Source: Mermis nigrescens (taxonomy: Eukaryota > Nematoda > Enoplea > Mermithida > Mermithidae). Taken from it: DNA of 64,000 nucleotides. Location: contig JAVLUZ010000848.1 of NCBI GenBank assembly GCA_036768485.1, forward strand, positions 434,001 to 498,000, in the 5' to 3' direction. Below the pieces are notes generated by a model. That model was not told the origin of the DNA. It made no database searches and was given only the letters and a program-made list of their open reading frames with translations. The position numbers were made by a program, and so were the translations under genes. Of this stretch, positions 35,690-49,704 are shown one piece after another (within the stretch, counting starts at the first letter, position 1; each line of letters opens with the position of its first letter).

Positions 35690-36200
35690 CTTCCACAGCT
35701 CAGTGGCTAAACCTCTGGTTGTAGTCGAACATACCTAGTTTTGTTACTAGCCGGTTACATGTTGTTTAGTGCACATCAAACATGGGCATGGGGGGTTGGG
35801 GAGTATGCACCCCCCAGAAGTTGAAATACCCACCCCCAAGAAATCAAAATACCCTCCTGCGAATTCAAATTTGAAAACTTTTTTGCTTTTTTAATTTTTT
35901 TTTGATTTTTTGAAAATTTTTTAAGCCCCCCCCTAGAATTTCGGAGTGGCCCACCTATAATGCCCATGCTGTGTATGTCCCAGCACTGGATTAATGTCTA
36001 ATATAAGTTTATATAGCCGGATACTTCACTAAACATGGATATATTCCAGCCACTTGCACTCACGGAGCTGATTCGATGAATGACAGTAATTTGTCTTGTT
36101 TCGCTTACTAGAACCTGTAGAAAGATTGACTAAAAATGTCTCTAATCAATCAAACAAACTATGTTTTATCACAGAATCAATAGCTTAGTCATGTAACACA
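35690..36200 (+). repeat. Second tRNA-like repeat unit
   Basis: Starts with the eroded tRNA-like sequence near 35697. It continues with GCACTGGATTAATGTCTAATATAAG and GGAGCTGATTCGATGAATGACAG, which match TGCGGATTAAATGCCTAAATTAAAT and GAGCTGATTTGCCCAATTACAG after the first unit. A MITE (35777-35958) splits it. Confidence 0.55.
35777..35958 (+). mobile_element. MITE family A, internally deleted
   Basis: Starts CAAACATGGGCATGGGG and ends GCCCACCTATA, but lacks the central TGCCAATGGATAGTG part. Flanks GTGCACAT and ATGCCCAT match at 6 of 8 positions. Confidence 0.75.
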
Positions 36201-36584
36201 GAATAAGACAATACAAGCACACTTGCATGAACAGTAGTCCAATTGATCTAAGTTATCTGCCTTTTCTGCTTCCATATCTTGATTGCCTAAATGGAAATAC
36301 AGAAAGATTACTCAGTTACAGGATTTATACAATGGTTAAGGCAATGATTAATTTTTCGTGTTTACACTCTATACTGAGGCTTAATTACACAAGTAGTCCT
36401 GACCTATTGTAATGTTTTGCAGTACCAAACACACATGGACGCGAGGGGTTAAGGGCTACCACGCCCAGAAGTTGGAATTCCCCCTCAGATATGCACTCTG
36501 GGCATAATATACTTGTGAGCTTGATTCAGGCACATTTCTATTGCCTATTATGAAGACAATGCGCTAGCATGGTGGGTTTTGAGC

Positions 36585-38570
<1,986 letters not shown>

Positions 38571-39716
38571 GCTAAAACTACGTTCTAATCCACGTGAGAG
38601 CATTTTTTCAAATTCTTGCTGCAAATTTTTGAAAAATTTCAAAAATTCACTGCTCCTCCAATATTGATCCAATTTGAATAAACTTTGTTTTGTTAAGCAG
38701 TCTACCACATCTTATTTGTGTAAAAAAAATTGAAAAAATTCTGCAGCTACAGTAACCCCATCTAAAATATCAATATTTTTTAAACACAACTTTGAACCCA
38801 TATTTCTCAAGCTACAAAGTTTTCCCAGCAATGCCACTACATAGCCGTTACTCAACAGGGTCTGGGCTATCTACTGAAAAAAAAATTTAGGGGGTTTTAC
38901 CAAGACCCAAGAGACTTATAGCCCTGTCAAAAAAATTTTTTTTCTTACTGTAGCATAGTGTTGGGTCGATGCTGAAAAAATTTTTTACATTTTTGCATCA
39001 AATGATTGCCTGCAGAGGTGATGCAATAAAAAAATTTTTAAGAATTAATCTTCAATAGCAAGAAAGTTATGACTGTTTTGGCAAAAAATTGTAAAAATAT
39101 ACGTTTTTTATACCGTGAAACCATATGTACGGGTGAGGTTTTAAAATATTGCAAGTATCCTATTCAATAGAGAATTGCTTGGGCAACATTTGTTTAGTCA
39201 TGCATGTTCGCGCTCAGAGCATCACCTGGGGCGCTAGAGCTCCGATGAAGTATGCAAAATGCTTGAAAAACACATAAATATGTCTACAGTAAGACGGTTC
39301 GGACCAAACATGTGCCAAAAAATACTTTCATTGTGTTCTCCACATAACATTGCATATTTCTGCGAAATATGAAGAAATTAGGCGAAAGGCAATTGGAGAT
39401 ATTTTGAGATGGAAAAATTATTCATTTTTTGAGTTCTTACTGTAGCGCAATAAATATTGAGTTTGTTAAATCCGGACTACATCCGTTTTGTTCACCACAA
39501 AATTCTGAACCTGGAGTACGCCATTGAAAAAAGCTACGAGCAAAACCTGAGCCGCCAGAAGCAGAAGGTTGATTTTTTCCGTTTTTTTCAATCACCTACA
39601 GTAATCCGGGGTCCGGACGCAATTTTTCTTTGCCCAACTTTTTTGAAAGTTTCAGCCCCACGCTACTCCTAGAACTCCCCTTTCTCATATTTTTAAAAAT
39701 TCACTGGAAAAACTTC
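38571..39716. other. No gene; left neighbour of block Y
   Basis: AT-rich, with several TACTGTAG/CTACAGTA motifs and homopolymer runs. It holds no protein similarity. It is replaced by block X in front of the second copy of block Y. Confidence 0.5.
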
Positions 39717-41790
39717 CTACCTATTTTCTTATATAGTAACCAGCGCGTACGCGCTGGGTTGTGCGCTTCGCGCCCAACGATGGGGTCACTTTGTGACCCC
39801 ATGCCGTTATTCTCTTAATATTTAAATTAAGAAAAATTAGAAGAATCAACAAAAATGAGAAAACACGCTGTTATACCAATTTTAGCCTACATATGTGCTG
39901 GGTTGTGCGCTTTGCGCCATATGATGGGGTCACCCTGTGACCCCACGCCTTAATTCTCTTGAGGTTAAAGCATAAAAATTTAAAAAAATTGACAAAATGA
40001 TATACGTTGATAGGAAAGTGCGGCCTGCGGCCGCACTTTCTAGCTGAGTCCAGCAGCTTCGCCTCCTTTTCTAATTGGTTACATCATTTATTTCAAGCAT
40101 ATGATTGATTGGTGTAAACTACTCTTTTAAGTCAAACTTTACACCCTCATGGGTCTATAGGTTTACACTTGCCAATGACGCGTCATGTACCATTGGATAG
40201 AGGAGACAATGGCTAACAATAAGTTTAATAAAAACCAAACTTCTACCCTTAATGCCTCAGGTGCTAGAATCGAAAATATAATCAACTTTTGGAGACTTTC
40301 AGAAGTTTGGCAAAGTTAATTATTTGCGCTTAATGACAAATAACCAAAAATCGTTAATTTAAACCTTGCCACGTAGCTTTAAGAACCTTCCCTACCCCCG
40401 AAATTTATTCAAAACACTCCACTAACTGTAAATAATCTATTAATGACAAAAAATTAGGTTTCGGACACTTTCAGAAGATCGCCAAACATGATTACTCGCC
40501 TTTAATGGCTGATTCCCAAAAGTCGTAAATTTAAACTTTGCCACTTAGCTTTGAAAACCTTCCCAACCCCCAAAATTTATTCGAAACACTCCACTAACTA
40601 TAAATAATCCTTTATTGACAAAAAAATTAGGTTTCGGACACTTTCAGAAGATCGCCAAACATAATTATTGACTTTCAATGGCTTATTCCCAAAAATCGTA
40701 AGTTTAAACTTCGCCACATAGCTTTAAAAACTTTCCCTACCCACCATAATTTATTCAAAACACTCCACTAACTATAAATAATCTTTTAATGACGAAAAGT
40801 TACGTTTGGGAACCTTTCAGAAGAACGTCAAACTGAATTATTCGCCAATAATGGCAAATAACGGCAAGATCGCAAAACTTCTTTATTTGTCATTAATGAC
40901 AAATAAACAAAAATTGTAACGTTAAACTTTCAAAGCATTAGTTCCTCTCTGATGACCTTTTTCGATTTTTTCTTTTTTCCTCTTCTACGTTTCTTTTTTA
41001 CCTTTTTCTTACCTTTTTCATGTAAGTTTTCGTTTTATAATCCTGCCCACTTTTTCTGTTTCATTTAGATTTTTGCGCATCATAAAACGTGTAATCTCTC
41101 ATAATATAATTATTTTTAGGTACACTTGTGCTATTGCACGCGTCCTTCTTGTTTCTTTCTTACTAATAGCATGATGCACCTCTAAATCTGTCTTTCTTTC
41201 TTCTCTTTTTTAAATATTGGCATGTTTTTTATTTATTTATTTATTTATATTTTTTCCTTTTTCTGTTTATAATTTCTTTTTGCTCCTTTCTCGTATTAAT
41301 GACTTCTTACTATTTGTCAAGTACCTCTGAAAAACTTCCGCCCCTGACTAAACTAAGTGCTTGCACTGTACTTACTTACTATGTATAACCCTTTAATAAC
41401 TATAAAATTCGCTTTTGGAAACTTTCAGATGTTTGTCAAAGTTAATTATTTGTCCTTAATGGCAATGGAGCAAAAATTGTAAATTTAAACTTCGCCAGCT
41501 ACATATATATATACTTTTCAAAAACTTTCTTCCCTACCTAAACTAAATTCAAGCACTATGCTCAGTATGTATTATAACTCGAAAATTCTCTTTTGGAAAT
41601 TTTCACAAGTTTGTCAAACTTCATTAATTGTCCTTAATGGCAATTAACCAAAAATCGTTAATTTAAACTTTGCCAGTTACCATTCAAAAACTTCCTTCGC
41701 TCCCTGAACTTAGTTCAAGCGATATGATTAATATGTATAAGTGAAAAATTTGCTTTTGGAAACTTTCAGAAGTTCGCAAAATTTATTGCC
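39717..41790 (+). repeat. Duplicated block Y, copy 1
   Basis: Matches 44677-46709 with few substitutions and indels, offset close to 4960 bp. In order it contains the hairpin cassette (39741-40040), about eight ~175-bp satellite monomers related to those at 29.7-34.3 kb, a pyrimidine-rich segment with CTTTTTCTTACCTTTTTC and (TTTA)n, and further satellite-like monomers. No coding region. Confidence 0.95.
39741..40040. repeat. Hairpin cassette, copy 1
   Basis: Palindromes within 300 bp: CAGCGCGTACGCGCTG (39741-39756, perfect); GTTGTGCGC/GCGCCCAAC (about 39759-39779, one mismatch); ATGGGGTCAC-TTT-GTGACCCCAT (39780-39802); GTGCGCTTTGCGCC near 39905; TGGGGTCAC-CCT-GTGACCCCA (39925-39945); arms GAAAGTGCGGCC and GGCCGCACTTTC around TGC (40014-40040). 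All have 2-3 base loops or none. Confidence 0.92.
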
Positions 41791-42475
41791 ATTAGTGGCA
41801 AATAACCAAAAATTGGGAATTCGTGATCAAATTGATGAAAAGCCATGCTTCGCCCTGCTTTCCATGAATCCTACTTCCGATTCCGCCCCTACTGAACTTA
41901 CTTAAAGCTCTTAAGTATTTAACACCCCCACTGATTCCTGGAAAAAATAAAACTTCCGTGGCCGTTTCGGGAAAACGTTAAAGTTAGGTTTTTTGAGAAT
42001 CTGGATTAATCACCCAAAATTTTAGCCATGTCAGGTTGGGTCTGCCCCTAACCCTTGTCAAGATAAGCCTTTGTTCGCTAATGCAGTACATAATCGAGCT
42101 TACAAATGAAAATCCTGCCCTCGAACGCTTTTCACAAAGTTTTTAAAGTACCTAGATAGCTCCCTAGTTGAAAAAACTTATGTTCAAACAGCCAATGCTT
42201 CCCAAAATTAGACGTCTCCCATCCCAGGCAAAGCCAGTAAATTTTTGACCCCCCCACCAATTCTTGGACAAAAATAAAATTTTTGCCCGTTTTTGGAAAA
42301 CGTTGAAAAAATTAGGTTTTTGTGAGAATCTGGATGGATTCTCCATGTTTTTAACGATTTCAGGTTCGGTCTGCCCCCCAACCCTCTGGTCAAGATCATG
42401 CGTACGGGCGTGTCAGATTATGCTGAACCCTTACCTGGAAAGTCCTAGACTTTGCGCTTTGCATCCACACGTGGG
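41791..42475. repeat. AT-rich DNA with a tandem pair
   Basis: A segment at about 41932-42065 (CCACTGATTCCTGGA, GAGAATCTGGATTAATC, GGTCTGCCCCTAACCCTTGTC) is repeated at about 42248-42400 (CCACCAATTCTTGGA, GAGAATCTGGATGGATT, GGTCTGCCCCCCAACCC). No gene. Confidence 0.65.
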
Positions 42476-42879
42476 CATGGGGAGTTTGGGGGCAGTGGCG
42501 GATCTAGGATTTCCCTAAGGGGGCGGTACTCCTAAGGGGGGGGGGTGCGGAACCCTGACTTGGGCGGAAAAATTAGCCGTTTTAACCCAAAAATCGCTCA
42601 AAAATGCTTAATTTTGCGCACTGTTTTGGGCCAATGGGGGGGGGCGGCCGCCAACCCCGCTCCCTCTTAAATCCACCCCTGTTTGGGGGTATGCACACCC
42701 TCCCCCAGAAGTTGGAATACCTTGCATTTCTAGCGAGTTTTTGATGCCATTGGATAGTGCTTGATGAAAAACGACGAAAAATGGTGTTTTTTGCCATACA
42801 ACCACTTTTTAGACCATTTTTGACCTTTGAAAATTTTTTAACCCCCCCCCCCTCAGAATTTTCGTGCTGCCCACCTATG
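42476..42879 (+). mobile_element. MITE family A carrying a nested element
   Basis: Begins CACACGTGGGCATGG and ends TGCCCACCTATG, with exact target duplication TTTGCATC (42468-42475 and 42880-42887). Its excess length is explained by the family B MITE at 42493-42681. Confidence 0.95.
42493..42681. mobile_element. Family B MITE nested in a family A MITE
   Basis: Termini CAGTGGCGGATCTAGGATTT and AAATCCACCCCTG, with an exact 8-bp duplication TTTGGGGG (42485-42492 and 42682-42689). The interior (CCTAAGGGGGCGGTACTCC, GAACCCTGACTTGGGCGGAA, TTAGCCGTTTT) matches the ends of the element at 10171-11128, so it is a deletion derivative. The insertion interrupted the host MITE, so family B was active after family A arrived here. 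Confidence 0.96.
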
Positions 42880-42887
42880 TTTGCATC

Positions 42888-43657
42888 CCGTCGCATTAAG
42901 CTGGAATAATTCCAAAATGTAGGAGGCATATCATGCTTCATCATTAAATATTGGGCCCTTAATAATTAAAAAACGTTTGAAAAAGACGTAATCAGCAAAA
43001 AGCCGGGCTGCGCACAGCCACAGCCTTTTTCCCACAAAGCTATCCACAATAAATGCAAAAGCGCATTGAAATCAGACACTGCAAAAAAAACTGAAAAAAC
43101 GAAGCCTTTTAAAGCTTATTAGCTAAGTTAAAACTCGAAATAATTTCGGCGCAAAGATGCAATAAAAAGAACTACCTTGGCTTAGCTTTGATGAAAAGCT
43201 GGGCTGCGCCCTGCTTTTCATGGAAGCTACCAAGGAAAACTGAAAAAAACGTAGCCAGACCCTCACCATGCCAGGAAAATAAATATTAATGAGAATGAAT
43301 AGCCAGAATAGAGAAGAAATCGCAATATGGCTGACTTTACTTTATTGGGACACGTGGACCAATCACAGATGGGCAACGCAGCATCAATCAATATTTGATT
43401 CTCCCTTATTCTTAACCGCTAAAAATGGGGGTACCCTGGATTTCAACCAATTTTAAACCTAGAGCGGCACATCATATATCGATCGATAGAGCTTTTTGAG
43501 TTTTACATTTTTTCCTGTTACAGTACCCTTCTAATGTAAAGCTTTGTAAAGCTAGAAGCGATTAAAGTGACTTTTGTACCACGAACGTGCTATATCTTGG
43601 GCTACAGTATCCTAAGGTATTTTTTGACTCCGGATTCAAATTTTTTGCCCTCAATTA
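42888..43657. other. No gene; hairpins and a partial X unit
   Basis: Holds the hairpin at 43191-43221, a related AAAGCCGGGCTGCGCACAGC motif near 42998, and from about 43430 a partial unit of block X (TACCCTGGATTTCAACC). Confidence 0.55.
43191..43221. repeat. Hairpin
   Basis: Arms ATGAAAAGCTGGGC and GCCCTGCTTTTCAT around TGC, with a single T:T mismatch. A degraded form, GATGAAAAGCCATGCTTCG, is at about 41837. Confidence 0.8.
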
Positions 43658-44703
43658 CCCCCAAGCACATTGTTTTTAAAACGATAACAATTATTCCTAG
43701 CATAGGATTAATTTGTGTAAAGTAAATGTTTAGGCCAAACTTTACACCCATATAACTCTATGAGTTTACACTCAATGGTATTGCGAAACATACCATCGGA
43801 TAGAGGAGACAATAATTCACGATAAGTTTAGGACTACCGAGCTTCTACCCCCAATGCCCCGGGCGCCAGAACCGGAAATATAATCCACTTACTTTTTTGT
43901 AATGCTTAAGCACTAGAAATAGGGGGTACCCTGGATTTTTGCTAATATTGGCCCTAGAGCAACACTTAATATGTCAATCAATAGAGCTTTTTGAGTTGTC
44001 ATTTTTGCTCATTACAGTACCCCTACTCGTGTAGAACTTTTTGGAGTTAGAGGCGATCAAAGTTGCTTTTGGACAAAAAACGTGCTATAACATAGGCTAC
44101 AGTACACCAAGGTGTATTTTTGATAAGAAATTCGGATTAGGCGTCGCCGATTACCCCCAATGTATTTATTTTCAACATTACAACGCTTAATGATAGCCCA
44201 CTATTGAATGATTTAAAGCCCATTTTTAGCTCCAACTTTACGCCCATTTATTTCAGGTTTTCGACTTTTCTCACATATATGGCTAGGCGCGTTGGGTAGC
44301 CGGGGCCCGCGGCAACAATATTCAAAGAAAAAATTCCTTAACGAACGAGACAATCTTTAGAAAAAGGTCCTCAAAGTTGACCCCATGCTAAAGTTGGTTA
44401 ACAATTATTAGCCCGTAACTCTATGGGTTTACACTCAGTTTCAACGCGATTTATGTCATTGGATAGAAGAGGCAATGGCAAACAAAAAGTTCTCTAGCCA
44501 TAAAATTCTACAATCAATACCCGAGGAGCTAGAGCCCAAAATATAGTTCGCACATGCTGAACCATACCTACAGTAATATGGACCCCCAAATTTTCCGACG
44601 GATTTCTCATTTTTTTTGGGGGTTTTATATGCGTTGGGAAAGTTTAAAGGAAATCGACACGATCAAAAAATTCCCCTTACCTATTTTCTTATATAGTAAC
44701 CAG
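43658..44703 (+). repeat. Duplicated block X, copy 2
   Basis: Counterpart of 1-1054. Here block X runs directly into block Y across CTATTTTCTTATATAGTAAC-CAG, whereas in the first copy of each block the partner is different. Confidence 0.93.
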
Positions 44704-46709
44704 CGCGTACGCGCTGGGTTGTGCGCTTCGCGCCCAACTATGGGGTCACTTTGTGACCCCATGCCGTTATTCTCTTAATATTTAAATTAAGAAAAATTAG
44801 AAGAATCAACAAAAATGAGAAAACACGCTGTTATACCAATTTTAGCCGACATATGTGCAGGGTTGTGCGCTTTGCGCCATATGATGGGGTCACCCTGTGA
44901 CCCCACGCCTTAATTCTCTTGAGGTTAAAGCATAAAAATTTAAAAAAATTGACAAAATGATATACGTTGATAGGAAAGTGCGGCCTGCGGCCGCACTTTC
45001 TAGCTGAGTCCAGCAGCTTCGCCTCCTTTTCTAATTGGTTACATCATTTATTTCAAGCATATGATTGATTGGTGTAAACTACTCTTTTAAGTCAAACTTT
45101 ACACCCTCATGGGTCTATAGGTTTACACTTGCCAATGACGCGTCATGTACCATTGGATAGAGGAGACAATGGCTAACAATAAGTTTAATAAAAACCAAAC
45201 TTCTACCCTTAATGCCTCAGGTGCTAGAATTCGAAAATATAATCAACTTTTGGAGACTTTCAGAAGTTTAGCAAAGTTAATTATTTGCGCTTAATGACAA
45301 ATAACCAAAAATCGTTAATTTAAACCTTGCCACGTAGCTTTAAGAACCTTCCCTACCCCCGAAATTTATTCAAAACACTCCACTAACTGTAAATAATCTA
45401 TTAATGACAAAAAAATTAGGTTTCGGACACTTTCAGAAGATCGCCAAACATGATTACTCGCCTTTAATGGCTGATTCCCAAAAGTCGTAAATTTAAACTT
45501 TGCCACTTAGCTTTGAAAACCTTCTCAACCCCCAAAATTTATTCGAAACACTCCACTAACTATAAATAATCCTTTATTGACAAAAAAATTAGGTTTCGGA
45601 CACTTTCAGAAGATCGCCAAACATAATTATTGACTTTCAATGGCTTATTCCCAAAAATCGTAAGTTTAAATTTCGCCACATAGCTTTAAAAACTTTCCCT
45701 ACCCACCATAATTTATTCAAAACACTCCACTAACTATAAATAATCTTTTAATGACGAAAAGTTACGTTTGGGAACCTTTCAGAAGAACGTCAAACTGAAT
45801 TATTCGCCAATAATGGCAAATAACGGCAAGATCGCAAATAAACAAAAATTGTAACGTTAAACTTTCAAAGCATTAGTTCCTCTCTGATGACCTTTTTCGA
45901 TTTTTTCTTTTTTCCTCTTCTACGTTTCTTTTACCTTTTTCTTACCTTTTTCATGTAAGTTTTCGTTTTATAATCCTGCCCACTTTTTCTGTTTCATTTA
46001 GATTTTTGCGCATCATAAAACGTGTAATCTCTCATAATATAATTATTTTTAGGTACACTTGTGCTATTGCACGCGTCCTTCTTGTTTCTTTCTTACTAAT
46101 AGCATGATGCACCTCTAAATCTGTCTTTCTTTCTTCTCTTTTTTTAAATATTGGCATGTTTTTTTATTTATTTATTTATATTTTTTCCTTTTTCTGTTTA
46201 TAATTTCTTTTTGCTCCTTTCTCGTATTAATGACTTCTTACTATTTGTCAAGTACCTCTGAAAAACTTCCGCCCCTGACTAAACTAAGTGCTTGCACTGT
46301 ACTTACTTACTATGTATAACCCTTTAATAACTATAAAATTCGCTTTTGGAAACTTTCAAATGTTTGTCAAAGTTAATTATTTGTCCTTAATGGCAATGGA
46401 GCAAAAATTGTAAATTTAAACTTCGCCAGCTACATATATATATACTTTTCAAAAACTTTCTTCCCTACCTAAACTAAATTCAAGCACTATGCTAGTATGT
46501 ATTATAACTCGAAAATTCTCTTTTGGAAATTTTCACAAGTTTGTCAAACTTCATTAATTGTCCTTAGGCAATTAACCAAAAATCGTTAATTTAAACTTTG
46601 CCAGTTACCATTCAAAAACTTCCTTCGCTCCCTGAACTTAGTTCAAGCGATATGATTAATATGCACAAGTGAAAAATTTGCTTTTGGAAACTTTCAGAAG
46701 TTCGCAAAA
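44677..46709 (+). repeat. Duplicated block Y, copy 2
   Basis: Counterpart of 39717-41790, including the hairpin cassette at 44701-45000. It shows one deletion of about 35-40 bp near 45835 relative to copy 1. It ends exactly at the run of Ns, so its true right edge is unknown. Confidence 0.95.
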
Positions 46710-46726
46710 NNNNNNNNNNNNNNNNN
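46710..46726. other. Assembly gap (N)
   Basis: A run of Ns. Sequence before it is block Y and after it is a DNA polymerase exon, so the junction is not verified. Confidence 1.
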
Positions 46727-47021
46727 ATCCTGGATGCCATTGTAGAACGCATCTTGTCTGGCCAGGATCCAAATAATTGCGTAGGCCTTGAGATGAGTCA
46801 TCCGAGCCTCAACTCTCATGCGTCTTAGTAGCTTTTGCCCCAGTAGAATCAATGAATGCGGATCACATCCTGAACGTCATCGAGCGGATTCAGCAGTCTA
46901 GGTCATCGTGGAATCGCCAAAAGGAGGAATGCATGCAAAAAAAGCATCACGATCGCAAATTGTTGACTGGCAGGAATGGTTTGACAAACATACCGGACCA
47001 CATGGAGGCTGTTTCATTCAG
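46727..47021 (+). pseudogene. Family B DNA polymerase relic, N-terminal exon
   Basis: The partial exon begins at the N gap. It reads ILDAIVERILSGQDPNN and VGLEMSHPSL, then after in-frame stops (TAG codons near 46830) ADHILNVIERIQQSR. This pattern (a VG-x-E-x-x-H segment followed by a helix ending in QS) is typical of the N-terminus of protein-primed-type DNA polymerase B proteins of large self-synthesising elements in invertebrates. It ends at a CAG/GTCAGA donor. Assignment rests on linkage with the clearer exons downstream. Confidence 0.6.
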
Positions 47022-48679
47022 GTCAGAAAATTTGAATTTTAGCTTAACTTAGCTTAAACTTTTTATAAAATCACGTCTCAGAAAATGCTTATGTAAAAAA
47101 ACATCAAAAAAATAGTAAAATGGTCAATTTATGCGTAACTCAACTTACTTTTTTTGCATGAAAAATTTCCACAGGGGAATTTTCGACACCGTGTTTACAT
47201 AACATAAGAATTCTAAACCGCACTAAGCTAGATAAATTATGCTTAAGGAAAAACATAAATTTACAAATGCAGAACAAAACAGTTCTCATTGGCAGAAATT
47301 AATATGTATATGATGATGCACATAATAAGAAAATGAAAACAATTTTGAAAAATGCGAGAAAAAAATAAATAAAAACGTGATTTTTATTGGTAAATATTCT
47401 GGAATTCGCTAAATTGAAAAAAGCAATACATGATTTATGAGAATGAAGATTTTTTGCTTAACATGTTTACATATAGTATAAGAGCTGACATGGAAAAGAT
47501 TAAAAATTCCGAAAAAACGCAATATCGCCTTGAATGCGCAAGAAAAAATTGTAATCTTTTATTAAATATCTCATTTTCTTGAAACAAAAAACATAATAAT
47601 CTTTATGTTCGTTTTTAATGATAAATATTTCATTATTGAAAAAATTCCAAACGCATGTTTGAATAAACCCTAAATATTATTCTTATTTGAAATGTGTAAA
47701 ACACATAATTTTTAAAAACGAATTTTTTGTATTAAATGGGCAAAAATCATTGAAAGAAATAAAACATAAATAGCTTTCATTTTCATCTTTTATTCCGGAA
47801 AAATATTCTAAGAATTATTATATTGGAAAATTCACTTCACGACTTTCTCGTCTTGAAGGGCAAAAAGTGTAGAAAATTCACGAATGCCTATTTGAGTAAA
47901 AGCAATATGTGATTTACTGTCAAATGCAAAAAAATTCTAAAAACGGGAGAGTAATCATAATTTTTAACGTGAGAAAAATGATGCATGATTAAATTAATAC
48001 GTAAATCTTGCACATATTGAGTAAACTTAACTCAAATAAGAAAATAAATCAATAAACTCCAGTACATAAAATTGATCATAAACACGCAATTTTGAGAGAA
48101 AAAACGAATTTTTGTAAAAAATGAGCAAAATTCATTGAAAGAAAGAAAATCATAACTAGCTTTAAGTTTGTCTTTTTTTTGGAAAAATATCTAAAAATCA
48201 TGTTATTAGAAAATCCTTTTCACAATTTTCTGGCATAGAATGGAAAAAACACAAAAAATTCCAAATGCATGTTTGAATAAACATAAAAAGACATACATAC
48301 GTACATGCAGGAGGATTTACTGTATGAAAATAAATTAATATAAAAATTCCAAATGCGTGTTTGAATAAACCCTAAATATTATTCTTATTCGAAATGTGTA
48401 AATACAATTTTTAAAAAACGCGTTTTTCATATTAAATGTGCTAAAAGCGCTTAAAAACCTAATTTCTTTTATTAACAAAACTCTATTTTCATTATTTTTA
48501 CGAAGTTTTAATTGCAAAAATTGTCAATCTTTTATGCTTAAAAATTTCCCAGGGAGGAAATTCCCTCTGTATCAAATATTCTCAATTCTCTCAATTTAGT
48601 GAAAAAAAACAATAAAAAATTACAACTGTTAAAATCGTTAGTATTTCAAAAAGTTCTCAAATTTTGTTTTTAAAATTAG
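47022..48679 (+). other. Intron-like AT-rich interval
   Basis: Between the first two polymerase exons; no coding similarity. Contains diverged direct repeats such as TTCCAAATGCATGTTTGAATAAAC (near 48265; also near 47648 and 48350). Confidence 0.55.
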
Positions 48680-49168
48680 ATCAAAAATGCGGATAATTTT
48701 TGCCTGGCACGAGCAATTGTGGTAACAAAAGCCCAGCTAGACAAGCACCCGCAATGGAATACCAGCAGGCTGGGGGATAAATCGAGAAAAACGCTGCAAA
48801 AACGCCTGGCTGAGCAATTAATTACAGATTTGGGGCTGGAAAATTTTGCTGGTTTTTGCGGCATCAAAGAAGCTCAAAAATGCAGGAATTCCTGGGCCCC
48901 AACTACCAGATCAAAGTCTCAACTTCAATGGGCTAATCTACAAAGGCCTGGCTGCAGAAAAAATCATACACATCTACCTGCATGACAATCACTACGATGT
49001 GATTACTAAAATGCCCGCTTTCATGGCCCGATCGTATTTCTGCAAAAAATGCGATTGAGGTTACAATACTGAGGAGGACCACAAATGCAATAGGGAAGGG
49101 TGCCCCGGCTGTCAGAGGCCAAAACCGTGCCTGATAGAGCAATGGACCAAATGCGAGGACTGCAATAG
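48680..49168 (+). pseudogene. Family B DNA polymerase relic, zinc-cluster exon
   Basis: Follows an AAAATTAG acceptor. Reads IKNADNFCLARAIVV, a conserved start of this region, then after two frame changes (near 48885 and 48930) LIYKGLAAEKIIHIYLHDNH, YDVITKMPAF and the Cys pairs SYFCKKC, CNREGCPGC and CEDCNR. A TGA at 49056-49058 replaces the residue before the conserved GYN. In intact relatives this Cys-rich segment precedes the exonuclease and polymerase domains. Ends at a GTGAAT donor, followed by an (ATT)n microsatellite. Confidence 0.8.
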
Positions 49169-49179
49169 GTGAATAAATA

Positions 49180-49180
<1 letters not shown>

Positions 49181-49231
<51 letters not shown>
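49181..49231. repeat. (ATT)n microsatellite
   Basis: About 17 ATT units in the intron after the zinc-cluster exon. Confidence 0.97.
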
Positions 49232-49493
49232 TCGAGGCAAAGCAAAAATTTTTAGTCATTTCTAAAATAAATATTGCAATAAAAAGTACAAAAAATAGAA
49301 ATAAATTGAATAAGCAAACATTTACTTCAAATAAGCTTATTTTGACTTAGTTGTAAAAAAAAGTAAAATGTTTTTGGTTTAAATTGGCTTTTTAATGAAA
49401 ATTTCGAAAAATAACTACATTTAATTTAAAAAATACATAAATGTTTGCAATCTACTAATTTTTTGTTTTTCTTGGATTTTAAGGTATTTCCCG

Positions 49494-49704
49494 AGTCTCC
49501 AATGCTTCCTGAACCATAAAATGTGTCAACCAAAAAAGCGGTGAACGCCAAAAGGTCAATTCCATTTGTGACCGCATCAAACGGTGCAAAGACTGCGACC
49601 AATTGGTGCAGACCTCCAATGCGAAAAGACATAAATGCTTCCAGTTCCATCGTAAAACGTACAATGAGAACGTGGACAAGGAGGGGCACGAATGCTACAT
49701 GAAA
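49494..49704 (+). pseudogene. Family B DNA polymerase relic, third exon
   Basis: Acceptor GGATTTTAAG joins in phase to give CNRYFPSLQCFLNHK across the splice. After one frame change near 49545 the rest reads ICDRIKRCKDCDQL and KRHKCFQFHRKTYN, ending HECYMK at a consensus GTAAGT donor. The evenly spaced Cys/His residues continue the zinc-cluster region of the polymerase N-terminus. Confidence 0.8.
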
